The notes below the pieces were generated by a model. It did no database searches. It worked only from the letters and a program-made list of their open reading frames with translations, and was not told where the DNA came from. Below, piece after piece: positions 1 to 11,834 of a stretch of 64,000 nucleotides of DNA (the stretch's first letter is position 1; the number at the start of each line of letters is the position of its first letter). Source of the stretch: Siphonodentalium dalli (lineage: Eukaryota > Mollusca > Scaphopoda > Gadilida > Siphonodentaliidae); assembly GCA_032622095.1 (NCBI GenBank), contig CP136068.1, positions 59,232,025 to 59,296,024 of the forward strand, written 5' to 3'. The position numbers were made by a program, and so were the translations under genes.

Positions 1-101
1 TGTGTATACGGTGTACGCGCATTTGTTGCGTTAAAAACCAAAGGTCCCAAGTCAAGGTCCAAATCCCCAACACACTGATGTGAGGTTTAACTCCATCTAC
101 A

Positions 102-572
102 TACAGTAATGTCCAAAGTAATTCATCACTTAACCACAGCAAAATTGTGTGTATTTTTTCATGATTCTAAATCCTGAAAAATTACCCATAATTATGCTGT
201 GGTTAACGGGTCAATTACTTTGGGCATTACTGTAACCAATATAAGGATTTGAGGTTTAATGATAACTCAATCATCATACAGTAATGTTCAAAGCAATTGA
301 CCACTTAACCACAGCAGAATAATGGGTAATTTGAGGATTGTAAATGCTGAAAAAATACATAATTCTGCTGTGGTTAAGTGGTCAATTACTTTGGGCATTA
401 CTGTAACCAATATAAGGATTTGAGGTATAATGATAACTCAATCCTCATACAGTAATGTCCAAAGTAATTGACCACAGCAAAATTATTGGTAAATTTTCAG
501 GATTTCAAATCCTGAAAAATTACCAATAATTCTGATGTGGTTAAATGGTCAATTACTTTGGGTATTACTGTA
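102..572. mobile_element. Tandem trio of Tc1/mariner-type foldback MITEs
   Basis: Three hairpins lie at 102-234, 277-405 and 448-572. Each begins TACAGTAATG and ends CATTACTGTA, and the arms (containing the string accacagca and its complement) pair almost throughout around a short loop made of 'caggatt..aatcctg'. A TA at each end fits the TA target duplication of Tc1/mariner elements, and the CAGT start fits that superfamily. A spacer of about 40 bp ('ataaggatttgaggtt') repeats between them, so unit spacing is 175 and 171 bp and the trio is a true tandem array rather than three independent insertions. Further copies of the family lie at 18931 and 43307. No coding capacity. The family name is an inference from termini only. 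Confidence 0.8.
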
Positions 573-1554
573 ACCAATACAAGGATGTGAGGTTTAATGA
601 GAACTCCATCCATATAACTAATAATTATGTGTGAAAATCAAAACAAAATAAATTCCATGATGGCGTCCAATATGGACTGCCTAATTCTGCTCCAAAACAT
701 GTATATTCAATATATGGATGTTTATTGGGGGAAACCGATTATTTCAATGATATTTACATTAACTGTGATCCAAAACCCGACTTACGGGAGCGTGCGACTG
801 TATCTTAAGCATATGTGCCTATTTAATGAGCCAACAATTGGAATCCCAACAGAGAAGATTGGCGTGGGTCCCTTGCGCGATCTGTCCATCGAAAACTATT
901 TAGACATCTCAAGACACGTAAGACCCAATAAGTTAATATACAGAATAGATACATCTATTGCCTGAGTGACTAATATTTATATTTGTTACAATGAGGTCAA
1001 ATAGTTGCGAAGCCAGCACCACAATTCTTTCCCTCCATAGTAAATCTTAAAACAACTTCTAAAGAATTAATAATTCACCTTATATTTGGTATGAAGCGTC
1101 CTTGGTTAACTGGAGTTCAGATTTGTTAACATCACGTCACCAAGGTAATTACTTGCGAAGCCACAGCCACAACTATTTCCCTCCATAGTAATTATCAAAA
1201 CAACTTCTTAAGAACAATTGACCAGGTCAGTCGCGCAATTATTGGAAGAGCCACGGTCAATCATTTAAAAAAAACCCAAATGTTACATTTAAATTATTGC
1301 TTTATTTAACCAAAACAAAAATTTTATCTTTTAATTATTTCATTTAAATTTTAGTATTTACAGTATACTATGTCCAAGTCTTTATAATCTGTTGAGTGAC
1401 CCCACAGTCGTTTACTTTGTTAGTAAAAATTTGAAGGATTACTTGTTTAAACGCAATTGTTATCAAAATATTTTATGTATTTTTTTTAATTTCTATTTAT
1501 ATGTAATACCATAATCTTGGTGGCGTTACCATTTCTGACTATGGTTTTCTTGTT
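573..1554. other. No supported gene
   Basis: AT-rich sequence. One ATG-started open stretch of 112 codons (627-965, plus strand) has no recognisable domain, signal peptide or splice context; I cannot tell whether it is an exon or chance. A motif 'gcgaagccacagccacaa' recurs near 1005 and 1155, suggesting an old local duplication. Confidence 0.4.
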
Positions 1555-1852
1555 AGAGTATAGAGGTTAGTTACCCACCCACCACCCCATCCCGCCAATC
1601 ATAGTATCTTATGCGCCGCAGGCGCCCCTATATAGAGGCTACTGCCCACATAAATAATAGGTATAAGTATCTTATGCGCCGCAGGCGCCCCTCGATCATT
1701 AGAGTATAGAGGTTAGTTACCCACCCACCACCCCATCCCGCCACACATAGTATATATCTTATGCGCCGCAGGCGCCCCTATGATAGAGGCTACTGCCCAC
1801 ACAAATAATAGGTACAAGTAACTTAGGCGCCCCTCGATCATTAGAGTATACA
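1555..1852. repeat. Tandem duplication, about 146-bp unit
   Basis: The phrase 'agagtatagaggttagttac' starts at 1555 and again at 1701, and a shortened third start is at 1843. Each unit includes one or two copies of 'cttatgcgccgcaggcgcc'. The array abuts the 5' end of the inverted-terminus element that begins at 1853. Confidence 0.75.
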
Positions 1853-3244
1853 GAGTCGTAATTTCGCTAAAATCCGGATTGAGAATCCGAAGCCGATTAC
1901 GGGGGCGGGGCTAATTCCCGATTCTAGGTCAGATTTTGAAATCCACGTGGTCTCCGAAACTATGTTCAATGTTCTCCCAGCGTCAAACATGGCTCATGTA
2001 TTTGACACAAGTATCATTTGTATCTTATATTTATAAAGTTCATGTTTGTTGTGAAAGTCATGCTTTTCTTCTATCATTCTATGTGTATATACACGACACA
2101 TAATTTGCTGCCAATCCGACTTAATCGTATCTTCTTCTTTTTTCGAGTTAAAGTGTGTTTATTGATGATGGCAAGCATATCTAAACGTGACAGCTCTGGG
2201 CCTCCTGAATCAAATTCCGAAGATGCTGTGAAGAACACACGAAACTTGTCAGTTGAACAGGGACGTGACGACAAGGGTTGATTGGGTGTCTCGACCCCCA
2301 CCCCGAACTTTGGTACAATTTGCTAAGCTGTGCAGTCATTCATACGTGAGGAAAATCAGGATTATTTTGACTAACTGTTTCAAATAATGATACGTACAAG
2401 CCAACAAACACAACAAACAAACCCGATTTAAAATAAATACATATACAAACTTATGACTAACTCGGGAGAGGGGGTGTCCAGTGATCTGTATATATGTTCA
2501 ACTTGTTTTGGTAGTCATGTTGCTTTGCCATTACTAATTATTTATTTTTTCAGTGTAATAACATATGGGAGAGGGGGTATACCCTTAAGTGAGTCAGTAC
2601 TTGTCCCCCAATTCCTTTGTATGTATAAACAAATGTATGTGTTATATATCATGTGTTATCTAAATTTGACATATATTTGAAATAAATATATCTAAACTAA
2701 ACTTTGGTACATTCCAGCAGTCGGAAATTTCATGCATGACACAACATCAGTTGGACATTAATTTGACACCATATATATATATAGGTTGGCATTGTTCTCA
2801 TTGTTTGATTTTTTTCAACCAGTAAAAGTTGGTAATTTTCCAATCTTAGTGTTTGCCAGATTGGATATTTCCAAGGAGAGCAAATTGAATTCTGCGAACC
2901 TGTGAGATTGATGTTTGGTTCAATGGGGGGGGGGGGGGGGGGGGGGGGGGTGCAGTTGGCCGGAAATTTGAGGAAACTTCTAGCCACGTTCCTAGAACAT
3001 GTGTATGTTGTCTATACAGAGACTATTGTGCAAAACGACTGCATTTAACGAAACAAAATATGTTAAACATGAAATTGCTATAACTTTAAGACTAGATGAT
3101 AGTACGTACGTGTATCTGATAATCCATCGATACCATATAATCCTACTATTTCTTGAATAAGAAGAAACAAGAACCAAGTCGTACGGGGACCAATCTGTAA
3201 TCTGAATCCAGAATCTGAATTGGACTTTAGCGAAATAACGCCTC
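1853..3244. mobile_element. Non-autonomous DNA element, copy 1
   Basis: The left end reads GAGTCGTAATTTCGCTAAAA and the reverse complement of the right end reads GAGGCGTTATTTCGCTAAAG, so the termini are inverted repeats of about 35 imperfect bases that continue into 'tccggattgagaatccg' and 'tccaattcagattctg'. A second copy at 7523-9949 shares most of the interior in the same order. I see no transposase and no clear target duplication, so the superfamily is unknown. Copy 1 has a run of 26 G at 2925-2950 where copy 2 has GGGGAGGGGG. It also has the uninterrupted TTAA (2121-2124) into which a MITE jumped in copy 2. Confidence 0.75.
2925..2950 (+). repeat. Poly-G run, 26 bases
   Basis: Uninterrupted G26 within copy 1 of the inverted-terminus element. 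The matching place in copy 2 (around 9135) is only ten bases with an interrupting A, so this is a recent expansion or an assembly or sequencing artefact. Confidence 0.9.
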
Positions 3245-4096
3245 AGGTAATAACAATAACTTCTTCAGTCCTGAGTCTTTTGCGAGCAGCCATTTTCGAC
3301 TGATAACCACGTGCTAATAACAATGACGCAATATTCCGGCTCTGACTGTACCTCCATAACGTCAGAAATAGCATGACCTTGAGGACATTGTCGCTTTAAA
3401 TTGTTCGCGCGCAACAGTACTACAGATAAATACATTGTACACTGTCAAACATGCCGGACTGAATATAGTTATATCCCATACATTAGACTACATACCAAAT
3501 TCGCAAAAATGCGCGATTGGCAGCGTCTACGAAGTTCGCATTTATGCGCGTTTGGCAGCGAAAGAGTTAAATCCACTTGTCGGTTTGCGCTCCAAAATAC
3601 ACCTAATAATATTCTCTTGTGGATTTTTCCCCGTATCGAAATAGGTCGATAAATAAATGTCACAGAAAGATGCATTGAAGTCATAACTAAATCCTTTGGC
3701 ACAGGTAAGACATTTTAATCAGCATCTTTCCTATTTCTCCATTTACGGTAAACCATTAAATTATTCCCCTACCTAAGTTGAGCTACAGTGTCATTGACAC
3801 TTTCATTTTTGTGTGTGACATAATTAAAGCTAAAAAAATGAGGGGTGAAGGAATAGACCTCTCGGTCTATTCGACCATCCCGAGGCTAGCCCCCCAAACT
3901 ACAATCGCTACTGACTATGAATCCACAGTCACACAAGGACCATCAGCAAGTGATCAACAACCTACTAGGATCTTTCAGTAGGCAAAAACATCGGTCAATA
4001 ATGCCAAAGCATTGAAGATAGTTAGCAAAGTTCATAAATCTCTGATATCATTCCAATTTCTAGAAGATCAACCCCGACTATATCACTGCAAATAAG
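3245..4096. repeat. Dispersed repeat fragments, no gene
   Basis: Bases 3569-3687 are nearly identical to 12515-12633 (starting 'aaatccacttgtcggtttgc' and ending 'gaagtcataac'), so a dispersed family of at least 119 bp is present. At 3778-3806 'gctacagtgtcattgacact' is an inverted copy of a motif seen again at 36493 and 62524, where it heads the long tandem repeat family. Nothing else is recognised. Confidence 0.6.
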
Positions 4097-7047
4097 AGTG
4101 TTCAGATTTGAACGCGTTCAGCCCCAGATGTGTTCAGTTACTGAACAGTAAGTGTTCAATTTTGAACGTATATGTTCAGAAAACTCATTTATTAACGGTA
4201 GTGTTCAAACCTGCATGGACGTCGATCCGCTTTTGTTAGTATACTTAGTTACTTCATATATATATCGCATATGCTTACGGGATTAATGAATATTCGTTTG
4301 TGAAAATGATGTCTTGTGACTTCTATTTTGAACAATTGTGAAACTAAATGCGGATGCGCTGGTCTATTTTGCTTCACGATGAGTTTTGTTTTGTTTTGAG
4401 CATTTTCCAGATCGGTAGAAAACATATCAGGGACGTGGTGGCGACACGGGAGAAGGGGCGGGGTAGTTGTAAATTGCAAATCCCAGATATAAAATTACAC
4501 CCCTCCCCAAATGGAAATTGTCCCATTCAGTCAAATCAGTACCACATACATGTATCCGTGAATATATATAGTGTTCATATATTGATCGATACCGATATTT
4601 TTATGTTGCCGGTTCATCACTTGTGTAGAACATCACGATATAATACGATCCCACGCTATTTTGTTTTACACTAATTTCAGTATTGAACACTGTCGTTCAG
4701 TCCGTGTTCGCTTTTCTTGAACATATGTGTTCAAGGTGAGACCACGGGCATGGTCATTAATCATTCACGCTTAACCAATGGCATGCGATCCCACTGGACT
4801 GTCTGCATTGAGTTCTCTTAACAAAATAGCATGTAGCGTCGTCTTTTGAAACATGATATCGTTCCACGCAACTGGCATTAATTAATTTCGGTTTGAATAT
4901 CTGTGTAGTTTAATGTATATGGATGGATAAAGCCTTCACATTGATGGAATCAAGTCAGTTGTGCCATTCTTTGGCGTTAGATTAAAGGTTCGAAACATAG
5001 TTGGTATTTATAGGGTCTTTACTGACAAGAGACAAGGTCAAGTTTATCAATACAGCCTGCACTACGCATGGTAAGTACCGGTATATGTAATCCAATGTAT
5101 CATCATCATAATTATCATCATATGTGTTTATGTATATATTTATCTAAAAACATGCAAAGTTAAAAAATTTACAATTCAGTTGAGGACATTAGTTGGAAAT
5201 TTCGCACCCAATTGTGGTTGAAATTGTTCTAATTTTTTTGTTTGATATTCCGTCCAGATATTAGTGGGGAATATGCTGATATCGGTTAATTATCTGATAA
5301 TAAGTGAGTGTCTCATTCATGCAGGTACTGTTTAAAACTTCTGTGAACTTTGTCATAAGCATTCTCACGGTTAATTTTCTCGCAAAAACAAAACAAAAAC
5401 ACTTGAGGTCATTGGGGAATCTTTGGTGTCACATATTATATATTAAATTTGATTATATTAGTAGATCTCCAATAAAAATATATTGATGTGCCGGTTATTC
5501 GTACATGGATCATTGCTAAATAGCCCAATACATTTTCTAAACTAGTTAACGTGTGGTGTTCCACCGTTTTAATTGGTGATGTTACCGTGTGGCCAAACAC
5601 TGAAAGAAATAATGTTTTATAATTTCGGAAGCGGTGTTGACTGGTGTCTTTGAATTGGTACGGTATTAATATCAGGATATCATAATATGATTGTAAAGCC
5701 GGGAAACTCGGAAAAAAGTGCTGGGTGGTAAGACCGCATCCTAATAGCATCACGAATTGGAAAACTAATATTCTAATATATTAAATTATTCTTTCTTTCA
5801 GGAGCTGCATATAGAGCATCGATCGAATATCTGCGGAAACTTTGGGCACAACATATACGGATACTACAAACTACTCACGTTGGGTGTAGCTGAACTACCA
5901 TAAATTATGTTACCGTAGAAATGTCTATTGCTATATTAGCTAGCACCGTCAACAAATTCTAGTGACTGTTAAGCCATTACTGCATGGTGTCAGCTGGTGC
6001 CAAAAATCGAGAAAGTTCAACAGGCACCGGCACAGAAATACATCGCACATTCAATGTTAAAAGATTTGTGGACTAATGTGTGTGACTAATTCCGATAGTT
6101 CAAAGAATTGGACCTAAGATGATATACCTCACGTCTATCCTTACCTAAAACATGGTAACTGTGATGCACTGTCCGAGATGTAAGGTTGACAGTTTGTTAT
6201 TAATTCAGTGGTTGAAGGATATTCCAGACGTCCAGGATGTTCATTCGGCCAACTGGATTACGTGCGAAATTAATACTGTTGCCAATGCTGACCAACACGG
6301 CATGGATATTTTTGGATACGAATTATTCAAGTAAACGTATAGACTGTTGTGCCATTGATTCATCAGCTTATCAGTCTTATTAAATGTTATTTACCTATAT
6401 AAAACTCACATTTTAATTAGGTTGAATGACCTTATTCCCCAACAATTACATCAGCATTTCATAAAATATACATACTTCTGTATGGAATAGTTGCATTATA
6501 TTTAAATTATTAGCGATAGCTTCAGCTTGTTCTCAGTAATCATACATAAATAACCACAAAAGTATTGGGCCAGTTAATTTCTATTAGATGTACACAGGAG
6601 AAGAATGGCACTAAGACTGTTAAAGTGTGACTACAGACTGTTCACAATTTCTCACCCATTTTATATTGAATTTGATCTCGCGTTTGCGAAGCCTTGTGTT
6701 CGTGTATATGAAGAATGCTAGTATTTAAATTTAGTTCTTTTGTGAACACGTGTGTTCAGATTTTGTTGTTTGAACACATATAAGTGTTCAAAAGCTGTTG
6801 CAGTGTTCGGAACACATCAAGCGTTCACATATTTCGAACACTCATGTTCAAAATCTGAACATGATGTGTTCAAAACTGAACGCTTATATGCATTCATAAA
6901 TTGAACACATCCATGCAATTCATTGAACACATGCGTTCAAATCTGAACACCGGGGACCGTTCAGAGTAATTGAACACATCTGTTCTAAATTGAACACTGA
7001 ACAGTGTTCATTATCTGTTGCATTTTTGGCGTTCAAATTTGAACACT
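4097..7047. mobile_element. Candidate element bounded by palindrome arrays
   Basis: The left end reads AGTGTTCAGATTTGAACGC and the reverse complement of the right end reads AGTGTTCAAATTTGAACGC, 18 of 19 identical. Just inside each end lie many copies of the half-sites 'tgttca' and 'tgaaca', often as palindromes: 4097-4212, 4683-4735 and 6739-7047. Dense subterminal half-sites are typical of transposase-binding regions. The 2.95-kb interior has no recognised transposase. It holds a short open exon-like stretch before a donor at 5070 (gtaagt) and a strong acceptor ending at 5802 (ttctttctttcag), but the reading frames do not join well. No target duplication was found, so the boundaries are inference. 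Confidence 0.5.
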
Positions 7048-7257
7048 TTTATTTATTATACAAGCTGCCAATGCAACACGCTGGAGTTACCAGCTATAAA
7101 TCATGATTCGCTCAGTTCAACGAACACCTATACTGGACTCAGTACATTGGCTGCTCTCTACCAAGTGTGCCTCACCGTGTATTTCATCTTGCTTGTATTA
7201 AATTTATGTTTTGTTATCAAATAAAGTTTATATAAATAAAAAGTGTTCCTACTTCAA

Positions 7258-7420
7258 TTATGTGCTGAAATGTAATTGTAATTGAATTACATTTCAAAGT
7301 AATTGTAATTGTAATTAATTACATTGTGAAATAGATGTAATGGGAATTGTAATTGTAATTGAAAAATGTTGAAGTAATTGTAATTAATTACATTCACAAG
7401 TAATTGCCCCAAGCCTGCTC
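7258..7420. repeat. Low-complexity (TAATTG)n palindromic tract
   Basis: Repeats of 'taattgtaat' in both orientations ('attacatt'/'aatgtaat') over about 160 bp. Such tracts often form the ends of MITEs, but no boundary can be set here. Confidence 0.6.
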
Positions 7421-7522
7421 CGAGTAAGGCATAAGATGTTTTCCGTGCAGATGAAATTCTTTCATTCGCCATTTCGTGTGTCCCGATCTTCGAGGTGTTA
7501 TCTCGTGTTATACCATTACCCT

Positions 7523-9949
7523 GAGTCGTAATTTCGCTAAAATCCGGATTGAGAATCCGAAGCCGATTACGGGGGCGGGGCTAATTCCCGATTCTAGGTC
7601 AGATTTTGAAATCCACGTGGTCTCCGAAACTATGTTTAATGTTCTCCCAGCGTCAAACATGGCTCATGTATTTGACACAAGTATCATTTGTATCTTATAT
7701 TTATAAAGTTCATGTTTGTTGTGAAAGTCATGCTTTTCTTCTTCTGCCAATCCGACTTAAAGGGGTACTGTACGCCACATGTTGTTGTTGGTTTCTATAG
7801 TCTCCGAGTCGGAGAATAAGGTAACAATTTTTCCATTATTTGAAAGTCTGTTGAGTACGAAGTCATGTTACGGATGACAAATTTACCGGAATGCAAAAAT
7901 ACAAATTGTCGTTGTCGAGTAATTTTTGTAAAGTTTTCAACCAAATGAATCAAATAAAAGTTATATTATATGCATACTAGTCCCATATAATCATTTAAGT
8001 TATTGTATCGTCGCTAGTCAGTGAGTGGCTTGAGTGTTCTCCCCGTATCATCATAATATTTTAAGCAATCGTGTGTGCGATCGGTTTAAAAATCCAGTAT
8101 CCCTCAATTACTATTTTTGATTACGGCAATTCGTAATTTAAATGACGCCATTTTATGGCTCCAGTCATAAATTCAATTTATATCAAATTATTAACTTTTA
8201 AATTATTAAATTTTAAGATAGCCTATTAACCTGAGCGTTTACAGAATACATCTTCGACTCAAATTACTTATGTTTCTATATATTATCGATATTAGATCGT
8301 TGTTGTCACCGGAAATTTAATGAAAATGGCGTACAGTACCCCTTTAATCGCATCTTCTTTTTTTCCAAGTTAAAGTGTGTTTATTGATGATGGCAAGCAT
8401 ATCTTAACGTGACAGCTCTAGGCCTCCTGAATCAAATTCCGAAGATGTTGTGAAGAACACACGAAACTTGTCACTTGAATAGGGACGTGACGACAGGGGT
8501 TGATTGGGTGTCTCGACCCCCACCCCGAACTTTGGTACAATTTGCTAAGCTGTGCAGTCATTCATACGTGGGGGAAATCAGGATTATTTTGACTAACTGT
8601 TTCAAGCCAACGTACAAGCCAACAAACGCAACAAACAAACCCGATTTTAAATAAATACATATACAAACTTATGACTAACTCGGGAGAGGGGGTGTCAAGT
8701 GATCTGTATATATGTTCAACTTGTTTTGGTAGTCATGTTGCTTTGCCATTACTAATTATTTATTTTTTCAGTGTAATAACATATGGGAGAGGGGGTACCC
8801 TTAAGTGAGTCAGTACTTGTCCCCCAATTCCTTTGTATGTATAAACAAATGTATGTGTTATATATCATGTGTTATCTAAATTTGACATATATTTGAAATA
8901 AATATATCTAAACTAAACTTTGGTACATTCCAGCAGTCGGAAATTTCATGCATGACACAACATGTGTTGGACATTAATTTGACACCATATATAGGTTGGC
9001 ATTGTTCTCATTGTTTGATTTTTTTCAACCAGTAAAAGTTGGTAATTTTCCAATCTTAGTGTTTGTCAGATTGGATATTTCCAAGGGGAGCAAATTGAAT
9101 TCTGCGAACCTGTGAGATTGATGTTTGGTTCAATGGGGAGGGGGTGCAGTTGGCCGGAAATTTGAGGAAACTTCTAGCCACGTCCCTAGAACATGTGTCT
9201 GTTGTCTATACAGAGACTATTGTACAAAACGACTGCATTTAACGAAACAAAACATGTTAAACATGAAATTGCTATAACTTTAAGACTAGATGATAGTACA
9301 TACGTGTATCTGATAATCCATCGATACCATATAATCCTACTATTTCTTAAATAAGAAGAAACATTATAATAACGAACACAGCAGAAGACATATCCATGCA
9401 GGTTCATATGAATTCGGTCAATGGTGACGTATCCGCCGAATTCGAAATCGACATGCGTTCGGGCGGTATTTTAAGGATGGAATTATGAAATGGACATATG
9501 AAAGTGACAATCAACAATGATTTGCAATTGCTTCGCCATCAACCGAAGTGCTCCCCCAGCGTTACTATTAATAGCGTTATTATTTGGCTAATTTCAGTAA
9601 TATTCTCCCAGTTTACATTCAATAAAACAAATTTGTCTCCGCATTTAAAATTCTTTGATATAGATCGTTTATATTCTGCAATAATTTGTACACAAGAGAC
9701 GGCTTCTTATGTTTTATTGTGTTTTTAAACTCTGAGGTGGCGAAATCTCGGTTTGTTTACATTACGAACATTTGAGTCCGTAATCGGAATCCGAATCCCA
9801 ATCGGATTACCACGAAATTGAGATTACGGTCTGTTCGTTTACTGATTCTGCCAATTTCTGGTCTGTTCTTTTGCCGAACCAAGTCGTACGGGGACCAATC
9901 TGTAATCTGAATCCAGAATCTGAATCGGATTTTAGCGAAATAACGCCTC
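7523..9949. mobile_element. Non-autonomous DNA element, copy 2
   Basis: Same termini and same interior order as 1853-3244. Two blocks are not in copy 1: a 591-bp MITE at 7757-8347, and about 505 bp at 9361-9868 that ends where the shared right terminus resumes ('gaaccaagtcgtacgg'). The second block contains 'gtaatcggaatccgaatccc', which resembles the element's own subterminal sequence, so it may be original interior that copy 1 lost. No protein is encoded. Confidence 0.75.
7757..8347. mobile_element. TTAA-flanked MITE, piggyBac-like
   Basis: Both flanks are TTAA (7757-7760 and 8344-8347). Termini are perfect 17-bp inverted repeats, AGGGGTACTGTACGCCA. Copy 1 of the host element preserves the empty site with a single TTAA at 2121-2124, which proves insertion with a 4-bp TTAA duplication. 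TTAA targeting is the hallmark of the piggyBac superfamily. The interior is AT-rich and non-coding. Confidence 0.9.
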
Positions 9950-9978
9950 AGGTGTGTAGCACTGTTGACTGATTGTAG

Positions 9979-10440
9979 TTGCTTGGGGGTCCTACTAAAA
10001 GCCGACTGCACCGTCCGCACCGACCGCACCTCCACCAGGTGTCCGAGCGTGATGGGGTTTGCACTATCGTGCAGAATAGACCTGTACATACCAAAGTTTC
10101 AATTCCCAAGTCGACAGTTCGAGCAGACACGGCACTGTTAACCCCCAACTTGCGACCGGTTCCGCCAGGTACGCAAAATCAAGGCACTGACCGCACCTCC
10201 CATGGCTGACTGACCATGTAAATGGACATTTATGTCATGCAGCCAATACCAATATGCATCCGTGGGCGATCGGGCAAGTCGCTAGCTGCAGCGAAAAGTG
10301 AATAAATTAACCCACACACTGCTGCCGAATTCGCTATGAATGCATGCAAAAACGCCGAAAATAACACCCGTCGACCGCACCGCCACCCGGGAACCAACCG
10401 AGTTGGGGTATGCCATTTCGTGCATAATAGACTTGTATGT
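9979..10440 (+). repeat. Satellite block, about 350-bp monomer
   Basis: First block of a satellite whose later copies lie at 11835-12250 and 12640-13350. The marker phrase 'ccaaagtttcaa' starts at 10091, and the next expected copy at about 10441 is cut by a run of 14 G. Open stretches inside are by-products of the GC-rich repeat and not genes. Confidence 0.75.
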
Positions 10441-10442
10441 CA

Positions 10443-10456
10443 GGGGGGGGGGGGGG
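10443..10456 (+). repeat. Poly-G run, 14 bases
   Basis: G14 at the junction where the satellite monomer breaks off and a G-rich dispersed repeat ('ggggtgggtgggtgg') begins. Confidence 0.85.
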
Positions 10457-11834
10457 TCATCCACTTTTTTCCATACACTAGTCCGGGGTGGGTGGGTGGT
10501 TCAGCTGCGAGAAAGTCACTTTTTTCCTGAGTGGTCGCAATTTTTTCCTCTTACAACATTTCTTCAATATAAATGCCTCAAAGTGTTCAGCATCATTGTT
10601 AAGGTGTGTATGACACTTAGGGCAGTGCTTAGGGGGGTAGTTAGTAGCACATGAATAAACTTTAATATAAATAAAATGAAAAAAGCTATTCATTTATCTC
10701 ATTAATATTTACTCATTATACCTGATCAGACCAGATGACTCAGTCAAAATTGTATCGGAACTTGGCATCGGACTGTAGACTGCAACAACGCATATCACTG
10801 AGATAATAATCTTGAGATGGTGGGACCCAGATAAAAGATTGGGCGAGCATACATAGACCTTGAATGTGTAGATATGGAGAAGGCTGCTAAGTGGAATAAA
10901 CAAAATCAGAACAGATGAGTGAAAAGAAGGGAAAGAAAATATAATATAACTTAATATAATATGCAAGTCTAAAAATAATGTGCTGGTCATCAGCAAAATG
11001 ATCGAATTTGGCGATACTACCCGGCATAGCATCAACAAATTCAACCTCTAACGACCTCATTCTATTTTGGTCTCGACCAACCATGGAGAACTAGCTACAT
11101 TTGAGGGTCACATATGGTGAATTTGGTAATGCTATAGCCCACTCTGCTGGGTAGCATCACAAAACTCACCCTCCTTGGAGCTTATTCTGCAGACTGCATA
11201 TGACCGTCTTATTTTCAAGTTTCTATTTACACGCAGTACATGTATTTGTATGAATGCTTGACCTGTGTCTGGCCTTAGCACAGTACCTAGCCCAAGAACT
11301 CAGCTCATGGAAATGAAAATTAGTTTTGTGATACATAGTGGATTTCAGCTGAATACCTGTATTGTTGGAGAGTTAATTGACAGGTGGTGTTGCCCTAATA
11401 ATTTTTTCAAAAATCATAATTGACATAAATTCATGTGATACTATGGGACACATCTAAAGTTACACTTTCTGTGATGAAAAGAAGGTACACTAATGCTTTT
11501 ATATTTGTTTACATGTATAATGAGCATTATGAGCTACCTTAGACAATATTTGGGGAAGAATCAATCAATAATTTACTGATCAGCACATGTATTCTGTGTG
11601 TTATTTTGGGTTTTTCCAGGTATTTTTTTAGAACCTGTGTAACTGTAATACTGACCATCAAGCTTAAATGGTGTGATATTACAGATTTGGAGGTAAAAAG
11701 GGGGTGGGTACCCCGCATGAAATTGGAAAAAATATTTTTTCCTTCAAATAGGGGGGTGGTGGGTACCCAAGAGCCGGAAAAAGTTTTTTCAGCCTAATGT
11801 CATGTCACTTTTTTCCGACCCCCCCCACCCCCGT
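10457..11834. other. No gene; G-rich dispersed repeat at both ends
   Basis: Bases 10480-10550 and 11690-11830 share words such as 'cacttttttcc' and 'gggtgggt' with 14270-14350 and 15740-15895, forming a dispersed family. Between them the sequence is unremarkable and AT-rich. Confidence 0.5.

Noticed and set aside
627-965. ATG-started 112-codon open stretch on the plus strand.
   Set aside because: No motif, no splice or promoter context and surrounded by repeats; not enough to call a gene.
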